A DNA stretch of 36,688 nucleotides from Davidsoniella eucalypti (GCA_004009845.1 RMBW01000186.1:1-36688); one strand, 5' to 3'. Positions 10,431-20,550 are shown, counted from the first letter of the stretch. The notes: a model not told the origin generated them from the sequence alone. Translations and numbers: made by a program.

Positions 10431-10821
10431 TCAGAATAGCCGAGTTTGTACTTGGTTTCCAAAGAGTTGGATATATTTAATGCAGGTATGATTCTTTCTT
10501 AACCTTATAACATGATGAGCAATTTGGCTACTACTAAACTGCGATTGGTCCATGATGACCTCCAAAGTATTAGAGGCGCACTCGAAAGCCGGCTGATTGG
10601 CAGGGGTGTATTTCATGGCCAGATCGTTGGGGATGTAAGATATCGTGTCTGGTGTGAGCTGGAAATTGACATATGTGCGTGACGCGTGTAGGCGTACTGT
10701 TGGTTTTAATCAAGGTGCCCAGCTTGAGTTGAGGTGCTTCAACTGAGATGCACATGGTAGTGCATGATGTTGGATCTTGATACATCGCAATCAGATCTAG
10801 GCTATTATTCTTGATAAACAT
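10431..10821 (-). pseudogene. Unidentified coding remnant
   Basis: Two overlapping minus-strand frames look like one protein broken by a frameshift near 10660. The first contains LDLIAMYQDPTSCTTMCIS and VEAPQLKLGTLIKT; the second contains LTPDTISYIPNDLAMKYTP and NQPAFECASNTLEVI. Base content is higher in GC than the flanks and residue use is protein-like. No known domain comes to mind. Calling it a broken gene rather than chance rests only on composition and continuity. Confidence 0.3.
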
Positions 10822-12717
10822 CGTCGCCGTGGTTGTTAGGATTGCTTAGCTTGAGGTGATCACCCAGTATAAAACTGCTCTACGTGCAGTACAACTGGCT
10901 TCAGTGCTTGTATAATTGATTTATCATAGAGATGCTAGGAATAATCATGTTGATCGAATATCGGAATAACAAAATAGAAAGGTGTTTGTGAACCATATAC
11001 ATATTATGAAGTACAATTTATATAGTGATGTAAATAAACAAACCAGATTCAAATAGCGTTTTGCTGTGGCTTAATAATATAAATAGTGGTGCCAATTTCC
11101 AAAGTCGGCTTAATTGAAAATTAGAGCTCAAAATTGATTACAATTATACATGTAGTCATACATGGTAGAGATAGTTACCTATTCCCTGCTATATACAGAT
11201 GTAGTTACCTTATTTTGTGTTGGCCTGATATACACGATGAATCAATACTTGCTTATCTCAGACTAAGTAGTATCAGCCGTATGCATGAATGAGCTCATGA
11301 TATACGAACTGACTAGGGTAAGTTGAATTGCTGTGATTCTGTTTTCTGGCTCCATAATCCGAGAGCAAGACATTTCCTCCAGCATTACCATTATTCATCA
11401 TCATCAACTTAGCATGATATAACGCATAGTGAAATTGTCCTAGATTGGGGTTGCCAACATAGCAAGAAAAGCATGGTCTTGAATAGACAGAGGGATAAAC
11501 GGAGACGAAGATATGGGCCGATAATACGTGTTAATGCTCTGAAATCCCCAGAATGCTTATACCGAAGTATAAATAGAGCCCGACAGAGTCGACACGAAAA
11601 TATAAGACGGTATACCCGTGCATTGAAATATTGTCGTTGCAAGGGTTTAGCATCGTCATTTTTCGGGTAATCACTCAGAAATTATCCAAGCGAAGATTTT
11701 CTCTATGAATCAGATACATATTACTATGGTTGTATAGTTAGTTATAGTTCTATACAGTCTTATTTTCAAGATAGTTATTCCTGCTGGTGTTAAGGTGGCC
11801 TTCGAAAATAGTTGTTTTTCCTTGTGGTTTTGTTTTTAACGAGACAATTTTTACTATCCATTTTGACAGCAGGTACCACCAATTTTCATAAACACCATTA
11901 AACTGTCGAAATCACCAAAAATGTTAAAATCTTTCAGGAAATTTATGCTAAATAGTAGTCGGAATAAAGATAATTTATGAACAAGCCAAACTTCATTTAA
12001 AAACATTCCCTATCTATGTATAGTCAAAATGCATCTTTTAGCTATATGTATTTGATTTTCCTCATTATCATTATCTCTTACATCTGCTCTGGCTATATTT
12101 GTCAATGACATTGAACATCGTTCCAAGTTATGTTCCCGAAACCCCGTAGCTGGGTAGGGTCTTTTTGTGGGACTGACAGTATATCGTTATTAAAATTCGT
12201 TACCTTGACAGCGGGACAGCCTTAAACTTACATCTCCTATTTAGATATCTACTATTTTTCCATAGGGCTGACCTAGTTGTACACCCAGAGGAGTAGATCT
12301 AGACCAAGACTAGAGGGGTAACGATAAAAGTAAATAAAGAACATGCCATTATAATATTCTTTGTCCCTAGGAAGTATAGCAGGGGCAACAACAAAGAAGC
12401 TAAAAAGGAAGCCAGCAGATTTCAAAAGTTGGAGATGGAAAGACTCGAACGGACTAAACCAGCGGCGGTGCAAGGCCCATGCTGATATAATAAAGAAAAC
12501 GATTCATATTGTGCTGACATAGAGAAGAGCAGGGAAAGAAAGACGGAGAGTCGGATGCAGTTGGTTCAATAGCATGGAAGCTTTGACATCCTCTTGGCAA
12601 TATGGGCGAAGATAGCATTGTTGAATAACGGCGTTGTCCGGATAGTCTTGTGTATGAGTGAGACCCAAGCTATGCAAAGTAGAAAGTAGATAGTAATGAA
12701 ATCAAGAAAAGAAAAGA
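10822..12717. other. AT-rich stretch without a recognisable gene
   Basis: About 1.9 kb of AT-rich sequence with short frames only. Nothing recognised except that its right end forms the upstream region of the small secreted protein gene. Confidence 0.5.
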
Positions 12718-12724
12718 TATAAAG
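12718..12724 (+). promoter_or_regulatory. TATA box of the small secreted protein gene
   Basis: TATAAAG lies 160 bases before the ATG at 12878. It is followed by a pyrimidine-rich run (CACTCACCCTCACTCACCC, around 12772-12790) typical of a fungal transcription start zone, and by a CAAAAATG start context. Confidence 0.6.
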
Positions 12725-12877
12725 GCAGTCGACGTCCTCTGTATAACGCAAACAAAATATCTCTTCTCTATCACTCACCCTCACTCACCCTCGCTCTCTC
12801 AACGTTCAACACTGTCTCAACATTACTTAATAACTCTTCTTCATCTTAATATCAACCGACCACCCTCTTTCGCAAAA

Positions 12878-13275
12878 ATGAAGTCCTTCGCCATTACCGC
12901 TCTTTTCGCTGCCTCCATGGCCGTTGCTGCTCCCACTCCGGGGGGTGATTCGGCTTCTCCTTCGAGTACTTCTGTCCCGGAGAAGTGTGTCCCTGGCACT
13001 TTCAAGTGTGCGGTCAACGAGGGCTCCGATGGCTGGGCTATCTGCAGCGTCCTAGGTGCCTGGGTGGTAAGTTTTTTTTCTCTAACTTCTCAACATTCTC
13101 CCTTTTGATATTGCTGTATATTCTTTCTTCAAGTAGAAACATATGTCAAGTTACAATCAGAGAAATTCCATAGACTAACATTGCATGCTTTTGTTCAATA
13201 TAGTACGGTGGTGACTGCCCTCCTAACACCTCTTGCTCCTTCAACGAGGTAACCCAGACACCTTACTGCATCTAA
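12878..13275 (+). CDS. Small secreted cysteine-rich protein, two exons (86 aa)
   Basis: Exon 1 is 12878-13066 (63 codons), the intron is 13067-13203 (137 bases; GTAAGT donor, GACTAAC branch near 13172, TAG acceptor), and exon 2 is 13204-13275. The product is 86 residues. Residues 1-18 form a signal peptide (MKSFAITALFAASMAVAA), followed by a Ser/Thr/Pro spacer. Six cysteines sit at 37, 44, 56, 68, 74 and 85 in the pattern C-x6-C-x11-C-x11-C-x5-C-x10-C, with a conserved-looking GW before C56 and GDCPPNTSC around C68-C74. This fits a compact domain with three disulfides, the type common among secreted fungal effectors and small chitin- or glycan-binding modules. The exact family is not recognised. 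Frame, splice sites and TATA box are all intact. It is isolated in AT-rich, repeat-laden sequence, where effector genes are often found. Confidence 0.88.
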
Positions 13276-13731
13276 GCAGTCACAAGTAACCGCGTTAGGC
13301 GCTTGCTACTTCGTGTATGCTTAGTACTCGCCTTATTGCATAATGATTCTCTTATCCGAGAACGATCGCATGCCAATTAGCATTGCATAATAGAAATGTC
13401 TTTGCCTTGTTGTCATGGGGACAACTTTGGCTACTATCAAGGATATAGCTTGATTGGAGCATGATCATAAATTGAGAAGAGGGGAGTGTGTATTCAAAAA
13501 CACCATAAGAGTTGGAAATCATCATATCATAATATATATTGCATCAATATTACATTAGTTATATATATTTCATTATCATCAAATAAGATATCTGTGAATC
13601 GCCAAGTATATAATTTGTGGGCCATGACAGTAAGCATCTCACCAAGACAAGCGTACTAACATATGTAACATATCACATAACTAGCTTTCTACCTTAAGAC
13701 TAATGGAGCTATTCCCATGACTGCCTAAAAT
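13276..13731. other. Intergenic, no gene seen
   Basis: Holds the 3' end of the small secreted protein gene and AT-rich spacer up to the SAP-domain frame on the other strand. Confidence 0.5.
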
Positions 13732-14031
13732 CTAGGGAGTATCCAACCATTGTTCCAACTTGCTAATAAGATCTGCCTTGTGGCCCTGGGACATTACCAA
13801 GTTATCTTTCAGGTGACCAACAGTCATCTGTTGAATAATAGATTCGATAGTACCTCTGAGTTGCTTATCACATACATTATTGGGCTTGTCATCGGTTGGC
13901 GTTCTGCCACGCTTCTGAGGGGCGTCATCATCGGCCTCATGCTCTCGCTTGACAGCCCGCAGACCTTGATGGCCTGCTGACTTGATAAGATCATTTATCT
14001 CTTGGAAAAGGCCACCAGCACGCCTGTTCAT
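13732..14031 (-). CDS. Small SAP-domain protein (99 aa)
   Basis: Begins at the ATG at 14031 (CAT at 14029-14031), right after a TTTTACTTCAG acceptor-like sequence, so the leader may be spliced. The frame is open a further 28 codons upstream, but the earlier Met gives an AT-driven segment without character. The product has an N-terminal helix, a basic and acidic linker with a nuclear-signal-like QKRGR (39-43), and a C-terminal SAP-like helix-turn-helix at about 69-97 (MTVGHLKDNLVMSQGHKADL then ISKLEQWL). SAP motifs bind AT-rich DNA and occur in chromatin and RNA-export proteins. No partner gene is adjacent. It could instead be a fragment of a larger gene, since the domain is near the end and the protein is short. 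Confidence 0.5.
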   Translation of the reverse strand: MNRRAGGLFQEINDLIKSAGHQGLRAVKREHEADDDAPQKRGRTPTDDKPNNVCDKQLRGTIESIIQQMTVGHLKDNLVMSQGHKADLISKLEQWLDTP

Positions 14032-14519
14032 GGCTACTGAAGTAAAATGGCAATGTTGACGGAATGGCAATAGGGTGGTAATTAAATTAAATTCGAAAGC
14101 TAAAGATCGATACAAATGTTGATTTGCTATAATTCAAGTTTGGCTTAGGAATTACAACTTACAGCGCTGACAGGAAACTCATGCGCACGCGACTCCGATT
14201 CAGCTTTCTGCCTGTGTAAGTAAGTTCACCGGATGGGATAGCTTAAGAGCTGATCCATCTACTGCCATGGAGAAGGTATCCATAAAAGCCGAGAACTCAA
14301 CGCAACCATATAGCTTGCATTGGACAGCTTCCTAATTCCCAGAAACACGGGGAAGATGGAGAGATGGACAGGTCTTTTATTTTATTTTATTATTTCTATT
14401 CCTTGTTGGGTCCTAACAGGCGACTCAATTAGTGCTAAAGCAAAAGCACTAGAACGTTCAGACTTTTAGACCCCGACTTCCCATAACAAAAAAAACAAAT
14501 ATATTTAGTTCATTTCTAT
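14032..14519. other. Intergenic, no gene seen
   Basis: Mixed composition with no frame of note; a T/A-rich run lies near 14378-14400. Confidence 0.4.
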
Positions 14520-14563
14520 TAAGGTGGAAATGGAGCACTAATAGCTATGTAGCATCGGTATCC
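14520..14563. repeat. Dispersed repeat A, copy 2
   Basis: Second copy of the sequence at 7138-7183, in the same orientation. It lies just beyond the 3' end of the minus-strand coding remnant at 14570-15128. Confidence 0.75.
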
Positions 14564-14569
14564 GAGAGA

Positions 14570-15128
14570 TCAGAATCTGATATGCCGATATTTGGAGTGA
14601 TGAACTACGTATCCTTGGTGGTCGACTAGGGTGAATTGAAGATTCGGTTGCCAATTGAGCAATAGCATGATATCGTTGACATCGAAAACCACTTTTTCGA
14701 TAGAATCGGATGCTGTTTTTTTGCCGGGTTCTTTATGCTGCAAAAATAGTTTGATAATAGTTTCAACATGGTCCTCAACAGCTAGTCGAGAAAAACAAAC
14801 ATGATCCTCACATGACAATGGCTTTGCCAGCTTTTTCTGGTTGGAAATAGTTCTTGTTCACCGAAGAAAGTATAGAAGTGAGTGAACTTTTGTTCATGAA
14901 TGCTCTCAAAGTTGGTCTAAGATTTCAAGAAGTAGCCCACCAGTTGTATGGGATGCTTTATTTGGCTCGTTTCAATGCTTGGTAATTGAGTGAAAAACTG
15001 TTGTGAAGATGTGTTGAGAAGTCAGAAAGCACATTGAACTTTCGAGCAGCTTCTTTCTCGAGCCGTTCCTTCTCGGTGCGTGCTTCGGCTTGTGCTAGCT
15101 TTTTAGCGTTTTCCTCATCGTGCCGCGT
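14570..15128 (-). pseudogene. Unidentified coding remnant, cut off near an LTR
   Basis: The rightmost part (15128 down to a TAA at 14958-14960) encodes a highly charged, coiled-coil-like segment (EENAKKLAQAEARTEKERLE and EAARKFNVLSDFSTHL). After further stops, a second open part (14818-14570) contains VEDHVETIIKLFLQHKEP and DSIEKVVFDVNDIMLLL. Both are on the minus strand and have protein-like composition, so they may be one broken gene. Upstream on that strand the frame meets a TAA (possibly from CAA) 40 bases before the gypsy LTR, so insertion of the LTR may have separated it from its start. Family not recognised. Confidence 0.35.
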
Positions 15129-15168
15129 TAGATCTTAGTTGATTGTTGTTGTTATTATTGTCCTTAGG

Positions 15169-15786
15169 TGACAAGGTGTGCAGCCACCATGGTGCTATTT
15201 ATTTATTTCACATCTTTATGTGAATCACGTGGATCAGACCCTAGTAGATCGTTAAACGTCGAGAAACCCTAATAGTCCTCGACGATAATGGAGGTCCGTC
15301 CGAACTAACAAAAAGAATAACACAAAAAAGATAACAAATTTTGCATGGGGGCAGGAGTGGAGAAAGCAAGCAGCGCTAGCCTGGCTAAACTTGTCTCTTC
15401 ACTGTCCACCTAGCAGGTTGGTAGTATGACGATCTACGACGAGGCTTGCTGAAGTAGAAGTAATAATGTATTGAAAGAAGTTAAAGAAGATAGAGAGGGA
15501 AGAAAAGAACTAGACAAGAATAAGGAGGGGAAACGGCCTCCTTATATAGACAAATGTAACGACTGTGGTAGATACCACAACCAACAAGATTGGGTCCTAG
15601 ATCCTTTCAACTACCCCCACCTCAATGTTCTAACTACTCTAAAATATATGCCCTCCTCCATGAGGCTAAAATAAAATCTAAAAAAATCGATGAAAATTGG
15701 AGGGACCAGAAAAACAATGAAACAAATAACCGGATACCAAGAAAAAAAATAAATGACAAATCAACCATGACTAAGTTCAACTGTCA
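15169..15786 (-). mobile_element. Ty3/gypsy long terminal repeat
   Basis: The 618-base segment starts TGACA and ends TGTCA, the usual inverted ends of an LTR, and lies directly downstream of a gypsy integrase remnant on the same (minus) strand. Read on that strand it has a purine-rich region just before its start (GAGCCGGGG, polypurine-tract-like) and an internal promoter: TCTATATAAGG, with TATATAA at 15542-15548. Only one LTR is seen, so the element is truncated on the right. Short open frames inside are not genes. Confidence 0.7.
15542..15548 (-). promoter_or_regulatory. TATA box within the gypsy LTR
   Basis: TATATAA on the minus strand, about 240 bases into the LTR, where the U3 promoter of such elements is expected. 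Confidence 0.55.
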
Positions 15787-15839
15787 CCAGCCCCGGCTCA
15801 TCATCTTACGACTTGAGAGGGGAGCGGATTATTAGCGGC

Positions 15840-16172
15840 TTGGCGCACCATGCTGACATGAAAACTTGGCCAGATGTTGCCTGGAACTTTGAGCTTGACC
15901 ACATGGCTACCTACTAATCCTGTGACATTAGTGTTTGGCTAGCCAATCTAGTTTGCAAGAGAGACGAGCTGTGGAAATGTTTTTAGTACTAAGATACACT
16001 GTATCACCCACATGGAACTTCTCAGCTGGCTGACGGTGGCGGTTCGCGGCTCTCTCCTGCGCTTCATGAGCAGTAGTTATAGAGGTGCGAGCAAAGGCCA
16101 TGGCATCATGGAGCTTTTTTAGCCACTGCTGTGCACCCTCGACTGGAGATCCGGCAGAAGCAGGCAGCCCTA
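15840..16172 (-). pseudogene. Ty3/gypsy polyprotein remnant (integrase C-terminus)
   Basis: Minus-strand translation gives the typical C-terminal end of a fungal gypsy integrase: QQWLKKLHDAMAFA, then NRHRQPAEKFHVGDTVYLST, then KNI and KLDWL. After a stop and a frame change comes HVVKLKVPGNIWPSFHVSMV, matching the family's motif before the end of the polyprotein. Everything upstream (gag, protease, reverse transcriptase, most of integrase) is missing; sequence right of 16172 is unrelated and AT-rich. Not functional. Confidence 0.8.
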
Positions 16173-17500
16173 GGTATTAGTCACGGCTTTTGAGAGCTAA
16201 ACGCACATACAAATGAGCCCTTGTCCTTATTCTCAACTCAATTCAAGACTAGCTATATGTATGATGTCTAAAATCTATGTACAAATGGTAATTATGTATG
16301 ACTTTGCTTACTAAGAAAGATTTTTAAATTTTTTGATTGCTTTGTTTTCAACAAATAAATCTTCTAAAGGTTTTTTTAAAGTAAATATTTTATTTAAAAG
16401 AGGCAATCATTTTTCAATCATATAGAGCTATAAAGCTACGGATCTACTACTAAGGATGTTTTCATGATATTTATATACATTTGTATCAAGTATGTTTGTT
16501 TTCTTTGGTACTAATTATTTAACTGAGAAACGCTTAAATAATTTAAATACAATTAATACTTTAACCTCTAAATATGTTTTTGTGTATGATTATGGAATAG
16601 AATGTTTAGATCTATGGAGGAATTAGAAAATAAATGATACTGACTGTAAGTATTTGATACTTTTGTACGAAGTAGTAATTTCTATTCAGGATTGGTTACA
16701 ACTTTGAAGTGTTTCGCGTGAAAGATGATTGGTAAATTATTCATGTAGAGGCACCAGTTCTATGTTACACTCGAATATGACTTCATACCAAAAAAAACAG
16801 ATGAGATCTTGTCTATAGTTTATTTTATTTAATGTCTGTTGACAGAAGTTGATGTTACTTAGATAATGTAATTCGCTTTTTATTAATCTATTTTAAGTTG
16901 AAGTTAAAGTCCAGTATCCCGGCCCGGCGCGGGATTTGATTATTTATTTGGCGCTTCAGTTCTGTGTGACGTGAAGTTTCTACAGGGAAAACATGATGAC
17001 GGTCTGATAATGAATAAAGAGACATCTCCTTAAACTCGTTTTTATATTATAGTCGTAGCATGTTGTACATGTCCATAGAGAAATCTTTGAATATATTTAC
17101 ATGCTTGTGAGTTTGTTGCTCTGTATTCAGATATTCGAGTGTAATTAGGAAACAGGCATTTCTGGAATAACTAATTAGAGTCGTGGCACCGACTATTTTG
17201 TTGCATCTCTTTCTGGGTCAGTAAGAACATCAGTTTTGGTTAGGTAGAAGTGGTTGTAAATAAATAAGACAGCACGAGAAATCAGGAGAAGAAAACTATG
17301 ACACAAAACTATAGTGCTGTTCGGTGTGTAGGTAATGTCTTTAATAGTGCTGAGGTCGGCAATTCTCGTGACATGTGAACTGTTGCCCAGTTTTGTGCGT
17401 TTGGTGAACTAGACTAGTTTACTGTTTATTTCTAGAAGGAGATTATTTCATAATTTAGCAAACTTATTGAAATGATGTTCTATTTGCATTTGGATGACAT
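16173..17500. other. AT-rich stretch without a recognisable gene
   Basis: Very AT-rich with repeated stops in all frames. It holds dispersed repeat C (16650-16727) and, at about 16917-16933, an isolated GC-rich patch (TCCCGGCCCGGCGCGGGA) that stands out in its surroundings. No gene seen. Confidence 0.5.
16650..16727. repeat. Dispersed repeat C, copy 1
   Basis: Matches 28984-29059 closely. Most differences are C/T or G/A, the change expected if both copies decayed by RIP or deamination. The shared core runs from GTATTTGATACTTTTGTA to ACAACTTTGAAGTGTTTC. Confidence 0.85.
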
Positions 17501-17641
17501 TTCTTGAATCATTTCACATTTCATATTGCAGAGAGAGAGAAAGATAGAAGTATTGTAGAAGAAAGGAAAAAAAATATATTGTGGGTGTGTATTTCTGTTG
17601 TGCCCATGAAAGCAGTAAACAATGCAAAGAATATAACAAAA

Positions 17642-17667
17642 ACCAGAACCCCAAACCAGAACCCCAA
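17642..17667. repeat. 13-bp tandem duplication ACCAGAACCCCAA
   Basis: Two exact head-to-tail units with a third partial one following. It lies in the probable 3' region of the minus-strand GC-rich gene that ends at 17729. Confidence 0.8.
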
Positions 17668-17728
17668 ACCAAAAACTCCCACCCATAGCCATGGGTCCAG
17701 ATCACGTCCCGAGCACCAAAGTTGGCGC

Positions 17729-18776
17729 TCACAAGGAGAAGTGGGACACAAACAATCCCCACCCGCCCTTCATGTGAGCGGCAACATCGGTGCCTGCCGA
17801 ATCGAGATAGGAGGACACGATTCCGTTGGCCCTTGTGTGCACGCACCCGTGCTTTGCACACAGGGCCTTGAGATTATCGGCCCGGTCGGCGCAACCGGAC
17901 GCGATACACGCAACACGAGCGTCCATATGGACGTTCATGAAGTGTCTACGCACATTGGTGCGCACGCTCTTGGCTGCGTCGGCATCCGAGACCCTCGGGG
18001 GCACAGCGAATGCCGCTTGGCAGATTGGGCACTCCAAGTAGCGGCCCCCGTTGTCTCTCCGCAGCGGCAGTTGGCCGTGGGGTGGGAGAGGCGTGTGCTT
18101 CAGGAACCCGGTCATCCTGGTGATGAAGACCCGGGCACCTGAAAAGATCCCCCCAGCAGGTGGGGAAGTGCTTCCCACCTGCTGACCGATGACTGCACCA
18201 GGCCGGAAGACTCGCGCCGCTATTGGGCCGAGCCGCCAAATTCGGGCGAGTAGGCTCCTCGCTACCGGTGGAGCCATCGGTTTCTTCAGCCGCCACGGGG
18301 CCTGCTGGGGCCAGAGCAGTCTCTTCAGCCTCCACAGTCTCGACAACCTCCGCAGCCCCAATAGGCGCGGCGGGAGGTGCGGGAAGCCAAAGCGGGACGA
18401 AGGCTTCAACCGCATCGACAATTGTTGGAGCAGCAATGGCAGGGGCAGCGACGAGGGGGGAAAGGGAATGGGAATGGGGGAGAGCCAAAAAGGCTGTCCA
18501 GTCAAAGCCTTCAGGCTCCCTGAACAGGTCTTCAACATCCCACTCACCCTCCAAGGCGGCTGGTTTCTCGCTAGCTGCGGCGTCATCAGCCACCTTGGGC
18601 GTGGGCAGGGCTTGCGAGGCCCCGCCAGAGACTGCCGCCACAGTCTCACTTCCAACATTCAAAAGTGTGGAATCGACAGTGCCGGCCGGGGGGAAATCGG
18701 TGAACCACTCCCACTTTGCGGCACTAGGGTCCAAGACTAGATCTCTAGGACGGACCAGATCTGTAGGACGGACCAT
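17729..18776 (-). CDS. Frame-split gene in a GC-rich island, zinc-finger-like C-terminus
   Basis: From the ATG at 18776, an Ala/Pro/Glu-rich acidic part reads (MVRPTDLVRPRDLV with an internal VRPxDL duplication; later EGEWDVEDLF and GFDWTAFLAL). A second minus-strand frame, offset by one base, ends at 17729 and carries Cys/His pairs: LECPICQAAF with HFMNVH 21 residues later, then CIASGC and CAKHGCVH. The frames would join either by loss of one base in the hairpin at 18154-18184 (348 residues in total) or by a 40-base intron from GTGGGA to TTTTCAG, shorter than usual for fungi. Upstream are a TATA box, a leader and a spliced 5' intron (acceptor at 18792-18794). GC content is far above the neighbours. 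Possibly a DNA- or RNA-binding gene, a repeat-encoded protein or a recent pseudogene. Family not recognised. Confidence 0.45.
18154..18184. repeat. Strong hairpin with one extra base in one arm
   Basis: On the plus strand, 18154-18168 (CAGCAGGTGGGGAAG) pairs with 18171-18184 (CTTCCCACCTGCTG) across a 2-base loop. The arms are perfect 14-mers except for one extra G in the run at 18162-18165. The extra base sits where the two coding frames of the overlapping gene need a one-base shift. Confidence 0.85.
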
Positions 18777-18791
18777 TTTGACAGCCGATTC

Positions 18792-18891
18792 CTAAATAAG
18801 ATGTAACACGTCAGCAATGGTTCTCACCATAGCCAGATCAGTGGTAAAAGATTGGAAGGGAAAAAGGCGAAGGAATACAGGGCAGACGTAC
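18792..18891 (-). other. Probable 5' intron before the ATG at 18776
   Basis: Donor GTACGT reads leftward from 18891 (context CTAGGTACGT), and the acceptor CTTATTTAG ends at 18792. The exon then continues GAATCGGCTGTC to the ATG. An alternative donor of the same type at 19132 would make a 341-base intron instead. Confidence 0.45.
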
Positions 18892-19150
18892 CTAGCCTGT
18901 GAGCGAAGGAGGCTGGTTAAAGATATTTTAATGGCGTTCTATTATAGAGACGCCAAAAAAGAAAGGTTCGGAGACCTTCAGCTAAATTAGAAGTGGCATA
19001 TTAGTGCTGATGTTCAACATCTTCACAGCTCCGTAGCTCCATAAGATTAATGAATTAAAAAAAAAAAGTGCTGATGTTCATCAAAGCCAGATCAGGCCGG
19101 TAAATAGGTTGAAAGATGAAGGGGAAACGTACCTAACCGGTGAGTGAAGA
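18831..19150. repeat. Diverged duplication of the leader/splice-donor segment
   Basis: 18831-18910 and 19085-19150 share AGCCAGATCAG at one end, a stretch of GGWAAA/AAAG-rich sequence, and ACGTACCTA followed by GTGAGYGAAG at the other. Each copy therefore contains a minus-strand splice donor (GTACGT). The block GTGCTGATGTTCA is also duplicated near 19004 and 19067. The copies are about 250 bases apart, in direct orientation. Confidence 0.7.
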
Positions 19151-19397
19151 TCACCAACAAGAGAAAGGAGGATGGCGTTCGGAAATGCCAGGAAGAGGAG
19201 GAACAAAGACGTAGAACAGAACAGCAGTCAAGGTCTTCAAACAGTGAAGCAATTTCCAGAGACTTATAGACACAATGGATAATGTAACACTGTACTAAAG
19301 GGAACAAGATGTGTAGGGCAAATTGGGCTTTGATCGATGGTCTGTGGTTTGTCAACGAGAAAGTTTTGACAGCAAGTCGGAGGGTGACTGGGCATTG

Positions 19398-19404
19398 ATT
19401 TATA
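19398..19404 (-). promoter_or_regulatory. TATA box for the GC-island gene
   Basis: TATAAAT on the minus strand (context GACGTATAAATCAATG), followed by about 250 bases of pyrimidine-rich leader before the first donor at 19132. It supports a transcribed minus-strand gene in this island. Confidence 0.45.
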
Positions 19405-20550
19405 CGTCTCTAAAGAACGCTACTAAAGTCAGTGAAAATTGAAGCAATGGCAGCTGATGCCGCAAAGGCCGGAAACGGAGGCGGCGAGTTGTAGGATATT
19501 CACACACACTAAGAGATACATGTTGAACTGATAGACAAACGCCGAATGGCAACGTTGCCTTGACGCTGTTCAGCCTAGACGGTGTGGATAACGATAAAGT
19601 TAGAGGCTAGTGGATATGGATAAGCTTGAAGTGCTGTTGTGGACTAGTGGACGGTGTTCCCGTGGTTTGTTTGCTCAGAACAGTACTGACGTGGGTGACG
19701 CCGTATTTGGAAGCCACAACAGACATGAGCAGCACTCTACCAGGACTGCTGTTTTGAGAACTAGCCAGTGTCTCTTGCCTCTACTGGGTGGTTTTTAGAG
19801 CAGCACCAGTAACTACCAAAGACCATGGCCTTTCCAATGCTCATCTCGAGTGTCTATATGATATAGCATATCAGGATAAATATCAATATCGATCATACAT
19901 AGCATTATGTGCTTCTACAATGCGAGTCAGTCTGTTTCTACGAGGATAACTACGTAGATACGCTGCCACATAGTACTATTCGCCATGTTAAATTCAACTA
20001 CGGGGGGTGAGAAGCTAGTAACTCAGTAGCAGCGCCCAATTCGGCCATCTCCAGTGCGGCTTAGACCCCAGTCCTTTTCGCGCTAGCTTCGGAAGTCTAT
20101 GCGAGAACGCATGAGATAACGAGCGGATATATTATATGGATATATTATATCGGTTATATCTCTTCTTTATATTCTAAAACCAGCATCGCCGAATGCAGGC
20201 GAGAGCCAGGCTCCCATCTAGTCTGAAATCCAGACCAGATAACTGAGTGCGCAGTCTTTAGCGCAGCTGCTGAGATTCCCAAATTATGCTGCACTGGTTC
20301 TTGCCACAGTGTAGGGGTATTTCCCCAGAAATGCTGTATCGAATTCGTTGTAAAATTCGCTGTAAAATCCACGATATACGGTCGTGAAATGCTGGGCACG
20401 ATACGGCGTGAAGTCATATAAAGTTGCTAGTTGTCGCTATGTTGCAATGCCAAGAAATGCCAAGACGTCGCACAACATGTCAAGAATTGTCCGCTAAATA
20501 AAGCTTGGCAGGGTGTCATCGAGTCTCGCTTGATGATTTCAGCGCCTGTT

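Noticed and set aside
15471..15835. Plus-strand frames of 67 and 81 codons
   Set aside because: They lie within the gypsy LTR, antisense to its promoter, and have no protein character.
18223..18795. 190-codon plus-strand frame (and a 183-codon one) in the GC-rich island
   Set aside because: Antisense to the better-supported minus-strand gene. High GC content keeps all frames open, and these have Ala/Ser-rich composition without motifs.
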